From Enterobacter asburiae (GTDB lineage Bacteria; Pseudomonadota; Gammaproteobacteria; Enterobacterales; Enterobacteriaceae), in contig JAAQVN010000001.1 in NCBI GenBank assembly GCA_011754535.1, forward strand, positions 3,100,001 to 3,164,000: a stretch of 64,000 bases of DNA, given 5' to 3'. Under the pieces are notes generated by a model. It saw only the letters and a list, made by a program, of their open reading frames with translations. It was not told the DNA's origin and did no database searches. The number at the start of each line of letters is the position of its first letter. The stretch's first letter is position 1. The position numbers were made by a program, and so were the translations under genes. Shown here in pieces: positions 17,270 to 26,482 of the stretch.

Positions 17270-18166
17270 TCAGTCGTTGCCCAACAGCTTCTCAATCCGG
17301 TTTCTGAACTTCGCCCCTTCCTTCAGGTTACGCAAGCCGTAATTCACAAACGCCTGCATATACCCCAGCTTCTTACCGCAGTCATAGCTATCACCGGTCA
17401 TCAGCATCGCATCAACAGACTGCTTTTTCGCCAGCGATGCTATTGCATCGGTCAACTGGATACGATCCCAGGCACCCGGTTCAGTTTTTTCCAGCTCCGC
17501 CCAGATATCGGCGTTCAGAACATAACGGCCAACCGCCATCAGATCAGAATCCAGCGTCTGCGGCTGATCCGGTTTTTCGATGAACTCAACGATGCGGCTC
17601 ACCTGCCCTTCCGTCTCCAGTGGTTCTTTAGTCTGGATAACGGAGTATTCAGAGAGATCGCCCTTCATGCGTTTTGCCAACACCTGGCTACGACCGGTTT
17701 CATTAAAGCGTGCCACCATTGCCGCAAGGTTGTAACGCAGCGGATCGGCAGAAGCGGTATCGATGATGATGTCAGGAAGTACAACGATGAATGGGTTATC
17801 ACCCACTACTGGACGGGCACACAAAATTGAGTGACCCAAACCCAGCGGCTGCGCCTGACGCACGTTCATAATGGTTACGCCTGGCGGACAGATAGACTGC
17901 ACTTCCGCCAGCAGCTGGCGTTTAACGCGCTGCTCAAGCAACGCTTCGAGTTCGTAAGAGGTGTCGAAGTGGTTCTCAACTGCATTCTTGGATGAATGGG
18001 TAACCAGGACGATTTCTTTGATCCCTGCAGCAACAATCTCGTCGACAATGTACTGAATCATTGGTTTATCGACAATCGGCAGCATCTCTTTAGGGATGGC
18101 TTTTGTGGCGGGCAGCATATGCATGCCCAAACCTGCTACCGGAATGACTGCTTTCAAATTGATCAT
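17270..18166 (-). CDS. galF: GalF, UDP-glucose pyrophosphorylase-like protein
   Basis: 298-residue paralogue of GalU that forms UDP-glucose weakly and modulates GalU. The N-terminal loop reads [21 protein letters not shown]; GalU has Thr-Arg where GalF has Met-His, which is the known mark of GalF and its low activity. The rest ([14 protein letters not shown] near the C-terminus) is conserved. The ATG at 18166 is taken, with GGAAGAG just before it; an ATG four codons upstream lies too close to the SD. It is the conserved left border gene of O-antigen loci, with its own strong terminator. Confidence 0.95.
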   Translation of the reverse strand: MINLKAVIPVAGLGMHMLPATKAIPKEMLPIVDKPMIQYIVDEIVAAGIKEIVLVTHSSKNAVENHFDTSYELEALLEQRVKRQLLAEVQSICPPGVTIMNVRQAQPLGLGHSILCARPVVGDNPFIVVLPDIIIDTASADPLRYNLAAMVARFNETGRSQVLAKRMKGDLSEYSVIQTKEPLETEGQVSRIVEFIEKPDQPQTLDSDLMAVGRYVLNADIWAELEKTEPGAWDRIQLTDAIASLAKKQSVDAMLMTGDSYDCGKKLGYMQAFVNYGLRNLKEGAKFRNRIEKLLGND

Positions 18167-18316
18167 TATCTCTTCCACCTTAGTATGGTTGACGAAGTAT
18201 AAACCGTGTCAGGAAAAATGCCTGAGATAGAATGTCTACTCCGTCGAATGCAAATCACGTTTAGCTCAGAACTCTGATTACTTAAGCTCATTACGCTATA
18301 AGTGTGACCCAGAATC

Positions 18317-18361
18317 GTCGGAAACCCTATCAATAAAGAAGAGGAAGAGCGTGTTTCCGAC
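18317..18361 (-). repeat. Inverted repeat between gnu and galF
   Basis: GTCGGAAAC at 18317-18325 is an exact inverted repeat of GTTTCCGAC at 18353-18361 with 27 nt between. It lies 20 nt after the gnu stop in the galF leader. No T run follows, so it is not a standard terminator; it could be an attenuator, an RNA-stability hairpin or a protein site. Confidence 0.4.
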
Positions 18362-18381
18362 AAATCCCAGATCATCCGTTA

Positions 18382-19377
18382 CTACTCAGAAACAAACGTG
18401 ATGTCATCTTTCTTCTCGTGCACGAACTCATACTTCAACGTACGGTCCAGGCCTTGAGATAAGGTATAAGGCGCTTTAAAACCAGAGGTATGCACTTTCG
18501 TCGCATCAAATTGAGTGGTGGCACAGAATTTTTTTACACGAACGGAACTAATCGCATACTTCTTACCCGTAACTTTGCTAAGAATATCAAAGCAAAAACC
18601 GCCAAGCATCCCTAAAGGATAAGGGAGATGCACGGATGGGATTTTTTTGCTAAGGCTCTTTTCTACCTCGGCAACCAACTGATTCATATTCAGATCGGGT
18701 TTATCAACATAGTTAAATACGTCATAACCCGGTTTTACGTTGCTCAATCTGAATTTGATAAACTCAACAATATTGCCCACGTAAGCCATGGACTTATAGT
18801 TAGTTCCGGCGCCTACCATTGCGAATTTTCCACCCGCAATTTGCTTCAGAAGATTGTAGACATTGCCGCGATTGCGTTCACCAAAAATGACCGTTGGGCG
18901 GATAATCGTCAGCGAACGCTCTGCAGGAGCTTTGTTAAACCATTCGCGCAGTACTTCTTCCGCCTGCCACTTACTTTTACCATAGTGGTTAAAGGGATCG
19001 TGCGGATGGGATTCGTCAGGGTTCACTTTATTGAGACCATAAACAGCAACTGAACTGGTAAAGATAATGTTTTTCACATTATTTTTTTCCATTGCAGCCA
19101 GTACATTACGCGTACCCTGAACGTTTACGTCGTAATAGAGCGACGTTGGGCTAACATCATCTCGATGCTCGGCGGCGAGCAATACAACCGTGTTGAAACC
19201 GGCAAGAGCCTGATCGAGTTGATCCTGATTGCGTACATCTCCGAAAACGGTAATGTCCGGGTAGAAATGGCTTTGCTGTTTGTCGAAGTTGGTTACATCA
19301 AACTCAGCCTTAGAAATCTCGATCAGACGAGTCCCAACGAAACCGGACGCGCCAATAAACAAAACTTTATCGTTCAT
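18382..19377 (-). CDS. gnu: UndPP-GlcNAc 4-epimerase (Gnu, Z3206 type)
   Basis: 331-residue SDR (KVLFIGASGFVGTRL; TSSVAVYGLNKVNPDESHPHDPFNHYGKSKWQAEE with Tyr-x3-Lys; IRPTVIFGERNRGNVYNLL). Sequence and length match, from memory, E. coli O157 Z3206, which epimerises undecaprenyl-PP-GlcNAc to undecaprenyl-PP-GalNAc, allowing WecA-initiated O-units to start with GalNAc. The basic, hydrophobic C-terminal segment fits action at the inner membrane. Position between galF and wcaM is the one known for gnu in GalNAc-initiating E. coli. Presence here predicts GalNAc as the first sugar of this O-unit. Unlike the O-unit genes it has near-backbone composition. Confidence 0.88.
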   Translation of the reverse strand: MNDKVLFIGASGFVGTRLIEISKAEFDVTNFDKQQSHFYPDITVFGDVRNQDQLDQALAGFNTVVLLAAEHRDDVSPTSLYYDVNVQGTRNVLAAMEKNNVKNIIFTSSVAVYGLNKVNPDESHPHDPFNHYGKSKWQAEEVLREWFNKAPAERSLTIIRPTVIFGERNRGNVYNLLKQIAGGKFAMVGAGTNYKSMAYVGNIVEFIKFRLSNVKPGYDVFNYVDKPDLNMNQLVAEVEKSLSKKIPSVHLPYPLGMLGGFCFDILSKVTGKKYAISSVRVKKFCATTQFDATKVHTSGFKAPYTLSQGLDRTLKYEFVHEKKDDITFVSE

Positions 19378-19486
19378 AAACCACTCAATGCGTTGTGTGT
19401 GTTTGGCAAACCTCCGGTAATCACTGTATTCCCCGAGGTATCGCTAATGATAAGACAAACCTGACAAAATTGTGGCACGGATTATA

Positions 19487-19527
19487 AACCCTAAAATCGT
19501 TGAGTTCAGTAACAAATTTTAGGGGTT
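19487..19527 (-). terminator. Hairpin after the colanic acid operon
   Basis: AACCCTAAAAT (19487-19497) can pair with ATTTTAGGGGTT (19516-19527), leaving one bulged G and an 18-nt loop. On the minus strand TTTATAAT follows. It lies 33 nt after the wcaM stop and may end the colanic acid operon, but the stem is AT-rich. Confidence 0.4.
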
Positions 19528-19559
19528 ATCACACACTCAATGAGACATAACGTGTAAAT

Positions 19560-20957
19560 TTACTTCCTTGTGGATGGCAGCGCAAAGTTCAGCCTCTCCA
19601 CATTCACTACCTGCTGATCCACCCGGTCAATATCCACCGAGCTCTGCCCTTTCTCATTTACCGCTTTGATGTTAGCCAGCGACAGCAAGGTCTCATCTTT
19701 GGCCATAAATTTGCCCCGCACATCTTTACGCAGGTCGAAGTTGATCTTCAGCGCAGGGCCAATAGCCGCTTCCTGCATCACATTGATATTGCGTAAAAAA
19801 AGATGCTGCGGTTTATTATGCAGCTCAAGCGTCGCCCGCTTCATCTCAACGTTGGTGATCGCTACAAAGGAGGTCGCGTTACCGGATGAAATCTGTATTC
19901 CGCGCAGCTTATACGCAAGCTGACGATTATCGAGGTGAATATTGTTGAGCTTGAAGTTCTGGGGTATGGACAAATAATCACCTTTAATTACCCCATAGCC
20001 GATTAACATTCCGGCACTATTGACCATGTCGACATTATCAATAATGAAATTATCACAGCCATAAATGGCGACCGTCGCATTGTCTATACCCGCCTTTTTA
20101 CTGAAATCGGGGGTAATATTTTTTGCCTTAATATTGCGGATAACAAAGTGTTTGCCGTTCTCAACGTGCACCAGCTGGCGACAGTTGCTGCCGGTGATAT
20201 TTGCCACCACGAAGTTCTTAACGGTTTGCTTTTCCGGGTAGTCGTTATCGTAGGTACTGCCGGCAAGGCCGATGCCGATGCCCCAGTTGATCTTGCCGTT
20301 AGTGCAGTTGATGTTATCGATCACATGATCGGAGATCAGGATATTGCGGTCATTGATGGCCACATTCCACTCGATCGCATCGCCCTGAAGATGGCTGAAT
20401 TTGCTGTTGGTAATCCGGGCGCCGTCAACCTGATTGTGAAAGCCCTGGCGCAGGATGGCGTAGTTGGCCTGGCTCACACTGATGTTATCAATCAGCAGAT
20501 TGCGCATCACTCTGGGTTTCTTGCCGCCAATGTAGATCTGGGTCACCGGACCAAACCCGCTCATCGCCAGCCCTTTGATCGCACAGTCCGAGCCGCGAAC
20601 GTCGAGCGTAATGTTCTCCGTGCGCCCGCCACCTTCACCGATCACTTTGCAGCCTTCCTGTAGCACAAAGCGACCGCGTCCGTTGCCGGTTAACGCTCCG
20701 CGGATCAGCAGCGTTTTACCGTCGGGAATGAAAATGCCCGTATTAATGTTTTCACAGGTGAGTCCGGCCGGGACCACGACGGTATCACCGTCCTTAAATG
20801 CCTGCTTAAAAGCGGCGATCCAGTCGTTGTTATTGTACTGATTAATGGAGACCGTCTTTCCGCTTGCCGCCCGCGCGATGCGGGACGACAGCAGCGGCGT
20901 GGCCGCCAGAACGGAAAGAGAAGAGACAAAAGTGCGTCGGGTAATCTTTTTCAGCAT
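19560..20957 (-). CDS. wcaM: WcaM, colanic acid protein with right-handed beta-helix
   Basis: 465 residues, last gene of the colanic acid operon. The N-terminus carries a twin-arginine motif ([11 protein letters not shown]) followed by a hydrophobic stretch and a likely cleavage site after IARAAS, so it is probably exported through Tat. The mature part is a series of short beta-strand repeats ([37 protein letters not shown]), a pectate-lyase-like parallel beta-helix. Its exact role is not settled; folds of this type bind or cut polysaccharide, and a role in export or modification of colanic acid in the periplasm is plausible. It lies 12 nt after wcaL. Confidence 0.93.
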   Translation of the reverse strand: MLKKITRRTFVSSLSVLAATPLLSSRIARAASGKTVSINQYNNNDWIAAFKQAFKDGDTVVVPAGLTCENINTGIFIPDGKTLLIRGALTGNGRGRFVLQEGCKVIGEGGGRTENITLDVRGSDCAIKGLAMSGFGPVTQIYIGGKKPRVMRNLLIDNISVSQANYAILRQGFHNQVDGARITNSKFSHLQGDAIEWNVAINDRNILISDHVIDNINCTNGKINWGIGIGLAGSTYDNDYPEKQTVKNFVVANITGSNCRQLVHVENGKHFVIRNIKAKNITPDFSKKAGIDNATVAIYGCDNFIIDNVDMVNSAGMLIGYGVIKGDYLSIPQNFKLNNIHLDNRQLAYKLRGIQISSGNATSFVAITNVEMKRATLELHNKPQHLFLRNINVMQEAAIGPALKINFDLRKDVRGKFMAKDETLLSLANIKAVNEKGQSSVDIDRVDQQVVNVERLNFALPSTRK

Positions 20958-20969
20958 ACAACCTCGGCG

Positions 20970-22190
20970 TTACAGCGTTTGCAGCAGGCTCGCTAACTGG
21001 CGGTTAATCACCTGCTGGTTAAAATCGGTTTCAACTTTTTGTCGGGCATTGTGGAGCACGGGCTCCAGCGCCTGCTGGTCGATGTCGCTGAAGGCAGCTA
21101 ATCGATCCGCAAGGGCCATCGCGTTATTCTCCGGCACCAGCCAGCCGGAATGGTCAGATTTGATCAGCTCAGGGATCCCGCTGTGCAGGGTGGATACCAC
21201 CGGAATACCCACGGCCATCGCCTCCATCAGCGCCACCGGAATGCCTTCCATATCGCCATCCGCACCCGTGACTGAAGGCAGCAGGAACACGTCGGCCTCG
21301 TCGAGCATGGCCTTGACCTCGTGGCTCGGCTTGAAGCCCGGCATCTCCACGACATCGTCCAGTTGATACTGTTCGATAAGCGTGCGCAGACGGCGCTCCC
21401 ACGGCCCGATGCCGAGAATGCGATAGTGGAACGCTACCCCGCGCGCTTTCAGCTGGCGGCAGGCCTCAATCGCCACGTGCAAACCTTTCTTCTCGGTCAG
21501 ACGGGCCACGGAGATGATCTGCAGCGGTGTTCCCGGCACCTTAACCGGACGGCGGGTAAAGCGCGTTAAATCCACCCCCATACGCGACACGGCAATCTTC
21601 TCTCCCGGGCAGCCCATGCTTTTCAGCCGTCCTGCCCACAGGTCGCTGATGGGAAGCATCATGTCACCGCGGCGGAAAAGCTGCTGATACTCCGGCGTGT
21701 AGTGGTTCAGCACCTCGCGGCTGGAAATGTCGATACCGTGGAAAATGGTCGCAATTTTGCCGTCAATCACGCCCAACTCACGCAGTTTCGCGGCAGTAAC
21801 GCCCGCAGGGCCAAAGTGGGCGATAAACACGTCGGCACGATACGGCTGTGCCGTTTGCCCGCAGATGGCCGACAGGATCAGATTGCGAGATTCCGATCCA
21901 TAGCGGGAAACGTTCAGCGCCCGCCACGTCGACGCGCGATGGATCCCGCGCAACGTCTGGCTGGCCCGGTAGCGCAGCTTACTCAGCTTACCGGCCGGTT
22001 CGTCCTGCAGCCAGCGGGTCTTCGCCTCCAGCCCATACTGGGTATACGCCGCATGGGTATTTTTGGTGTCGCCCTTCTGCAGGGCGACGATCTCCACGTC
22101 ATATCCCATATCGATAAACGCGGTGATTTGGTTCAGTACAAAGGTCTCAGACGACAGCGGAAATTTCAGTAAGAAGAAACCAACCTTCAT
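20970..22190 (-). CDS. wcaL: WcaL, colanic acid glycosyltransferase (GT4)
   Basis: 406 residues, GT-B fold. It begins MKVGFFLLKFPLSSETFVLNQ; the C-terminal half holds VARLTEKKGLHVAIEAC and DMEGIPVALMEAMAVGIPVVST with the EX7E donor motif. In the published order of colanic acid assembly, as I recall it, WcaL adds the terminal galactose that is then pyruvylated by WcaK. The gene overlaps wcaK by 4 nt (ATGA), in keeping with consecutive steps. Backbone base composition. Confidence 0.93.
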   Translation of the reverse strand: MKVGFFLLKFPLSSETFVLNQITAFIDMGYDVEIVALQKGDTKNTHAAYTQYGLEAKTRWLQDEPAGKLSKLRYRASQTLRGIHRASTWRALNVSRYGSESRNLILSAICGQTAQPYRADVFIAHFGPAGVTAAKLRELGVIDGKIATIFHGIDISSREVLNHYTPEYQQLFRRGDMMLPISDLWAGRLKSMGCPGEKIAVSRMGVDLTRFTRRPVKVPGTPLQIISVARLTEKKGLHVAIEACRQLKARGVAFHYRILGIGPWERRLRTLIEQYQLDDVVEMPGFKPSHEVKAMLDEADVFLLPSVTGADGDMEGIPVALMEAMAVGIPVVSTLHSGIPELIKSDHSGWLVPENNAMALADRLAAFSDIDQQALEPVLHNARQKVETDFNQQVINRQLASLLQTL

Positions 22191-23467
22191 TTCCCCTCCC
22201 GCACGCGGTCAAGTACCGATTTCACCGTGCCAATGCCCTTCTCTCGCTCGGCTTTCACCGCTACTGCCAGACGCTCGTTGATCGCAGGCAACTGGCCGAG
22301 GGTGTCGCCCACCATCGCACCGAGGGATCCGTCCAGCAGATGGCGAATATCCACGGCCATCTCCGGCATGCCAAGCTGCTGCATAATCCCGGCAGACTTG
22401 TGCTCATAGTTAATCGCGATGGCTGGGGTACCGAAGTTCATGGAGATAATCGCTGAGTGCAGACGGGTGCCGACGGTCAGGTCGCAGGCTGCGAGCAGCT
22501 TGCCCATCTCCAGGTCATTCAGCTCGTCCATCACCACGTGGTAGCGGGACGGGTCGTTCACCAGGTTGCGCAGGTTCAGCGCTACCATGCGGTCGTCTTT
22601 GTTGTAGCTGTCGATCCCGGTACAGGTTGAGAGCGCCAGCACCTGGTAACCGCTGTCCAGCACGCGGTTCACCACGTCGGCAAAGGCTTTCTCGTACGCC
22701 GCCTGGGTCGTGCCGAGGCGTTTATCAAACGGGGCCAGCTCGCGCAGGGTGATCGCGACGGTTTTCTGTTTCGCGGCTACGTCGAGCCAGTGCTGCACCG
22801 CGTAACTCGGCTGGAAGCCATCGTCCTGGTGATCCACAAGCCAGGCGGTGTCCACGCCATGCTCAACTTTTGAGGTGTCGATTTCGCTGCGCTTCATCAT
22901 GTCGAGGCTGACCGACTCGCGCAAGATCAGCGCATCGCAGTGGCCAAACACATAATTTGCCAGCTGATTAAACTGCGGATCCTGGAATGGCCCCACGCTG
23001 TGGCCGATCATAAACAGCGGCTTTTTCGCCATGAACGTGCACAGCGCATGCTCAAACTGCGGGACGCCGTAGAGATCGACGAAGAACGAACCGCCGACCT
23101 GGATAATGGCATCATAGCCGGACAGCAGACGCACGAAATCCGTAAAGCCCTGCGCGATAGCGATGTTGCGCAGCTTGCCGGTATCGGTCACGCGGGAAAG
23201 CAGCACCTGATGCTGGTAGCGACGGCGCAGCACTTTCTTCACGCGCCCCATCACGCCCGCGGCGTTGTTATGCTGTTTCATCTGGCTATAGAGCGGGTCG
23301 CCCATCACCGGGCGGTTCAGTAACCAGGATGAGCTGACCGGATAACGGCTCATCACGTCCACTTCAGTCTCAGGCTTAAGGGTGTTAATTGCATCCAGTA
23401 AACCGCGCAGGATGGCGCTGTCGCCACGGTTGCCGCAGGTATGGTTGCCAAGAATTAATAATTTCAT
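22187..23467 (-). CDS. wcaK: WcaK, polysaccharide pyruvyl transferase
   Basis: 426 residues of the polysaccharide pyruvyl transferase family, which uses phosphoenolpyruvate to place a ketal on galactose. Visible marks: MKLLILGNHTCGNRGDSAILRGLL at the N-terminus, IQVGGSFFVDLYG near residue 140, MIGHSVGPF, and TVGTRLHSAIISMNFGTPAIAINYEHKSAGIM in the C-terminal domain. It acts on the lipid-linked colanic acid unit in the cytoplasm. It lies 17 nt after wzxC and is coupled to wcaL. Confidence 0.94.
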   Translation of the reverse strand: MKLLILGNHTCGNRGDSAILRGLLDAINTLKPETEVDVMSRYPVSSSWLLNRPVMGDPLYSQMKQHNNAAGVMGRVKKVLRRRYQHQVLLSRVTDTGKLRNIAIAQGFTDFVRLLSGYDAIIQVGGSFFVDLYGVPQFEHALCTFMAKKPLFMIGHSVGPFQDPQFNQLANYVFGHCDALILRESVSLDMMKRSEIDTSKVEHGVDTAWLVDHQDDGFQPSYAVQHWLDVAAKQKTVAITLRELAPFDKRLGTTQAAYEKAFADVVNRVLDSGYQVLALSTCTGIDSYNKDDRMVALNLRNLVNDPSRYHVVMDELNDLEMGKLLAACDLTVGTRLHSAIISMNFGTPAIAINYEHKSAGIMQQLGMPEMAVDIRHLLDGSLGAMVGDTLGQLPAINERLAVAVKAEREKGIGTVKSVLDRVREGK

Positions 23468-23484
23468 AATGGCCTCTTAAATAA

Positions 23485-24963
23485 CTAGCCTGCGCGAAGC
23501 AGCGTTTTCATTTTTTCGTTACGGCAAAACTGGCGCTTCATCTCCACCACCAGCGCGTTGCGCGACAGCACAATCATCACGACGAATGCCAGCGCGCCCG
23601 CGGCAACCTGTACCGCCAGCAGCGCAGCCAGCGGCAGATGACCGCTGAGGATGATGCCCAGGCCGTAGCTCACCACCAGGGTCGGCAATGAGAGATAGAA
23701 CGGCAGCCACAGGCTCAGGATGTACTGACGGTAGCTGGAGCCCAGCACCGGCTTGATCATGATGAAGTAGCTCAGAACGGTGTTGACTACCTGCACCAGC
23801 AGGAAGCCCAGCGTTACGCCGATGGCGCCCGCCATATGCCCGCCAACGACAATCGCCGGTATAAACAGGAAGGTTTTAAACACGTTGAACTTAAAGCTGA
23901 TATCCACGCGCGCCTTCGCCATCAGAAGCGAACCGATCGGATTCCCCACGGAGCGCAGCAGCCCCACCACGCACAGCAGCTGCAGGATCGGGATGATGCC
24001 GTTCCACTTCTCGCCAAACACCAGCGGCACGAAGTTGCTGGAAACCACCATCAGCCCCAGCAGCACCGGGAAGTTGATAATCCCCACCACGGAAAGCAGC
24101 TTGTAGAAATTAACGCGCAGCTTCTCGGTGTCGTCCTGAATTTTGGCGAACGCCGGGAACAGCACGCGGGTGATAATCGGGTTGAGCTTCATAGGAGGAA
24201 CAACCGCGACGTTATAGGCCAGGTTGTAGCCCCCCGCCACGCTCGCGCCCAGGATACGCGCCAGCACCAGCGTCGAGAGGTTGGTGTTCACGTAGTTAAT
24301 AATGCTGTCCGCCGTCAGCCACGCACCAAAGCGCAGGTTGGACGAGACGGACGCGAGAGAGAAGTGCAGTCCCGGACGGTAAATCTTGCGGCCAAAGTAG
24401 CCGAACAGCAGCGTACGCACGGCAGAGTTAACCAGATAACCGAGGATGGCGGTCATCGCCAGCGGCCAGAAATGGGCGCTCACCACGGTAAAGGTAAAGC
24501 CCGCCAGCACTGCGCTGGTCTCGATCATGCCAATCTTGTTGAACTCCAGCTCTTTCTGCATCAGCGCGCGGAACTGCTGCCCGTGAGGGATCACCACAAA
24601 GGCAAACGACAGCGTGCGCATCAGCGGAGCGAGATCCGGGTTGTGCAGCACGCTGGCGATGGTGTCGCTCAGCAGGAAGACCAGCACAAATACGAAAATG
24701 CCCAGCCCGACGTTCAGCCAGTAGAGCGTGGTCAGCTCGAGATGGCTGATCTCTTTACGCTGAATAATGGAGTTGGCGATACCAAAGTCAGACAGCGTGT
24801 CGGCCAGCGCGATGATCACCAGCGAGACGGTCAGCAGGCCGAACTGGTGATTATCAATAATGCGCGCCAGCACCGTCATCTGCACCAGGCCGAGGCCAAT
24901 GATGACGATGGTCGCCATCGCTGACCACTTGGCGCCGCTGATGGTTTTTTCACGTAAGCTCAT
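23485..24963 (-). CDS. wzxC: WzxC, colanic acid repeat-unit flippase
   Basis: 492 residues, polytopic (about 14 predicted membrane spans), polysaccharide exporter superfamily. It begins MSLREKTISGAKWSAMATIVIIGLGLVQMTVLARIID, typical of WzxC, and is longer than the O-unit Wzx of this window. It moves the finished undecaprenyl-PP-linked colanic acid unit across the inner membrane for WcaD to polymerise. One base separates its start from the wcaJ stop. Confidence 0.95.
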   Translation of the reverse strand: MSLREKTISGAKWSAMATIVIIGLGLVQMTVLARIIDNHQFGLLTVSLVIIALADTLSDFGIANSIIQRKEISHLELTTLYWLNVGLGIFVFVLVFLLSDTIASVLHNPDLAPLMRTLSFAFVVIPHGQQFRALMQKELEFNKIGMIETSAVLAGFTFTVVSAHFWPLAMTAILGYLVNSAVRTLLFGYFGRKIYRPGLHFSLASVSSNLRFGAWLTADSIINYVNTNLSTLVLARILGASVAGGYNLAYNVAVVPPMKLNPIITRVLFPAFAKIQDDTEKLRVNFYKLLSVVGIINFPVLLGLMVVSSNFVPLVFGEKWNGIIPILQLLCVVGLLRSVGNPIGSLLMAKARVDISFKFNVFKTFLFIPAIVVGGHMAGAIGVTLGFLLVQVVNTVLSYFIMIKPVLGSSYRQYILSLWLPFYLSLPTLVVSYGLGIILSGHLPLAALLAVQVAAGALAFVVMIVLSRNALVVEMKRQFCRNEKMKTLLRAG

Positions 24964-24964
24964 C

Positions 24965-26359
24965 TTAGTACGCCGCTTTGTTCACGAAGCCTTTGAAGAT
25001 GGTCAGAAAAACAATCTTGATATCGAACCAGAGGCTCCACTCGCGGATGTACTCCAGATCGAACTCGATGCGTTTTTCCATTTTTTCCAGCGTGTCGGTC
25101 TCGCCGCGCCAGCCGTTGATTTGTGCCCAGCCGGTGATGCCCGGCTTCACCTTATGGCGCAGCATGTAGCCTTCAATCAGCGAGCGGTACTGCTCGTTAT
25201 GCGCCACCGCGTGCGGACGCGGGCCAACAATCGACATGCCGCCGGTAAAGACGTTGATGAACTGCGGCAGCTCGTCCAGCGAGGTGCGGCGCAGGAAGTT
25301 CCCCACGCGGGTGACGCGCGGATCGTTCTGCGTCGCCTGGGTCACCACCTTGTCGTTCTCCATCACCTTCATGGAGCGGAATTTCCACACCATAATCGGC
25401 TTACCGTCCATGCCGTAGCGGGTCTGACGGAAGATAACCGGGCCGGGAGAGCTCAGCTTCACCGCCAGGGCAATGCAGCACAGAACAGGGGAAATAAGCA
25501 GTAAAATCAGCGAAGAGAGCACGATATCTTCCACGCGCTTGAGCACGCGGTTAATACCCGACAGAGGCGTGTCGTACAGCGGTACCACCGGCACGCCGTT
25601 CACCTCTTCAATACGGGAGTGCAGGATGTTGAAGGTAAAGACGTCCGGGATCAGGATCACCGAGCAGGTGGTGTCCGCCAGCTCGCGCATCAGCTGCTTG
25701 ATGCGGGATTCGTCCTTCATCTGCATGGCGATGTAGACGTTATGAATTTTGCCGGCCTTCGCGTCTTCAATAAGCTGCGCGTAATTCCCCGCCCAGTCCG
25801 CAGGCACGCCGCCCGGCTTCGCGTCGTGGTAAATCCCCACCACTTCGAACCCTAACCACGGCTCTTTGCGGAAGCTGTCGAGCAGCACCCGCCCGACCGG
25901 TAAATCTCCCGCCACGGCGACAAAACGACGGTTATAGCCACGGTTACGCAGCCAGCCCGCGCCAAAGCGGATCAGGGAACGGCACACGACCATGCCGACG
26001 CTGGTTAACAGGTACCAGCAGAGATAGGTCACGAAGCGGTTGTCAAAATCATGGCTGAACGCCACCAGACCCGCACTGAAGATCAGGCTCAGGGTCCAGT
26101 TCTGCAGCAACAGCATCAGTTCGGTGGTCATTTTCACGCCGCGCCACGAGCGGTAGAAATCGGTCATCCCGCCGATCATCTGAAACACGACCAGGGCAAT
26201 CAGGGCCATCAGCAGATGCATATATAAGAACGGCAGTCCGCTGATCCGACACACCGCCCACAATCCACCGACCATGATGGTGATATCAGAAAAACGCTGC
26301 ACCATAGAGATTAACGATGCATTCGTTCTCGCTCGTTCGCGTTTTTTTAGATTCGTCAT
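24965..26359 (-). CDS. wcaJ: WcaJ, undecaprenyl-phosphate glucose phosphotransferase
   Basis: 464-residue polyisoprenyl-phosphate hexose-1-phosphate transferase starting colanic acid synthesis by moving Glc-1-P from UDP-Glc to undecaprenyl phosphate. Four N-terminal hydrophobic segments, a cytoplasmic nucleotide-binding-like middle domain, a further hydrophobic re-entrant helix (VLSSLILLLISPVLCCIALAVKL) and the catalytic C-terminal domain with KFRSM, DELPQFINVFTGGMSIVGPRP and the end VNKAAY. The ATG at 26359 (SD AAGGAAC) gives the E. coli length; the frame extends 10 codons upstream without support. A REP-like double hairpin occupies the gap before it. Confidence 0.95.
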   Translation of the reverse strand: MTNLKKRERARTNASLISMVQRFSDITIMVGGLWAVCRISGLPFLYMHLLMALIALVVFQMIGGMTDFYRSWRGVKMTTELMLLLQNWTLSLIFSAGLVAFSHDFDNRFVTYLCWYLLTSVGMVVCRSLIRFGAGWLRNRGYNRRFVAVAGDLPVGRVLLDSFRKEPWLGFEVVGIYHDAKPGGVPADWAGNYAQLIEDAKAGKIHNVYIAMQMKDESRIKQLMRELADTTCSVILIPDVFTFNILHSRIEEVNGVPVVPLYDTPLSGINRVLKRVEDIVLSSLILLLISPVLCCIALAVKLSSPGPVIFRQTRYGMDGKPIMVWKFRSMKVMENDKVVTQATQNDPRVTRVGNFLRRTSLDELPQFINVFTGGMSIVGPRPHAVAHNEQYRSLIEGYMLRHKVKPGITGWAQINGWRGETDTLEKMEKRIEFDLEYIREWSLWFDIKIVFLTIFKGFVNKAAY

Positions 26360-26384
26360 CGTTGTTCCTTTATTCAACCAACAC

Positions 26385-26474
26385 CCCACCCCTCACCCCG
26401 GCCCTCTCCCCAAAGGGGAGAGGGTGTTCAAGTTCCCTCTCCCCTTTGGGGAGAGGGTTAGGCTGAGGGGTAAG
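26385..26474. repeat. REP-like double-hairpin element between manB and wcaJ
   Basis: Two palindromes, CCCTCTCCCCAAAGGGGAGAGGG-type (26402-26424) and CCCTCTCCCCTTTGGGGAGAGGG-type (26435-26457), are flanked by outer arms CCCCTCACCCC and TTAGGCTGAGGGG. The same design recurs at 38300-38397 and, degraded, at 53740-53829. It may stabilise or partly terminate the colanic acid mRNA. Confidence 0.8.
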
Positions 26475-26482
26475 GTTTCGTA

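Noticed and set aside
26385..26474. CRISPR-like paired repeats
   Set aside because: Only two palindromic arms with no series of spacers and no cas genes; a REP-like element fits better.
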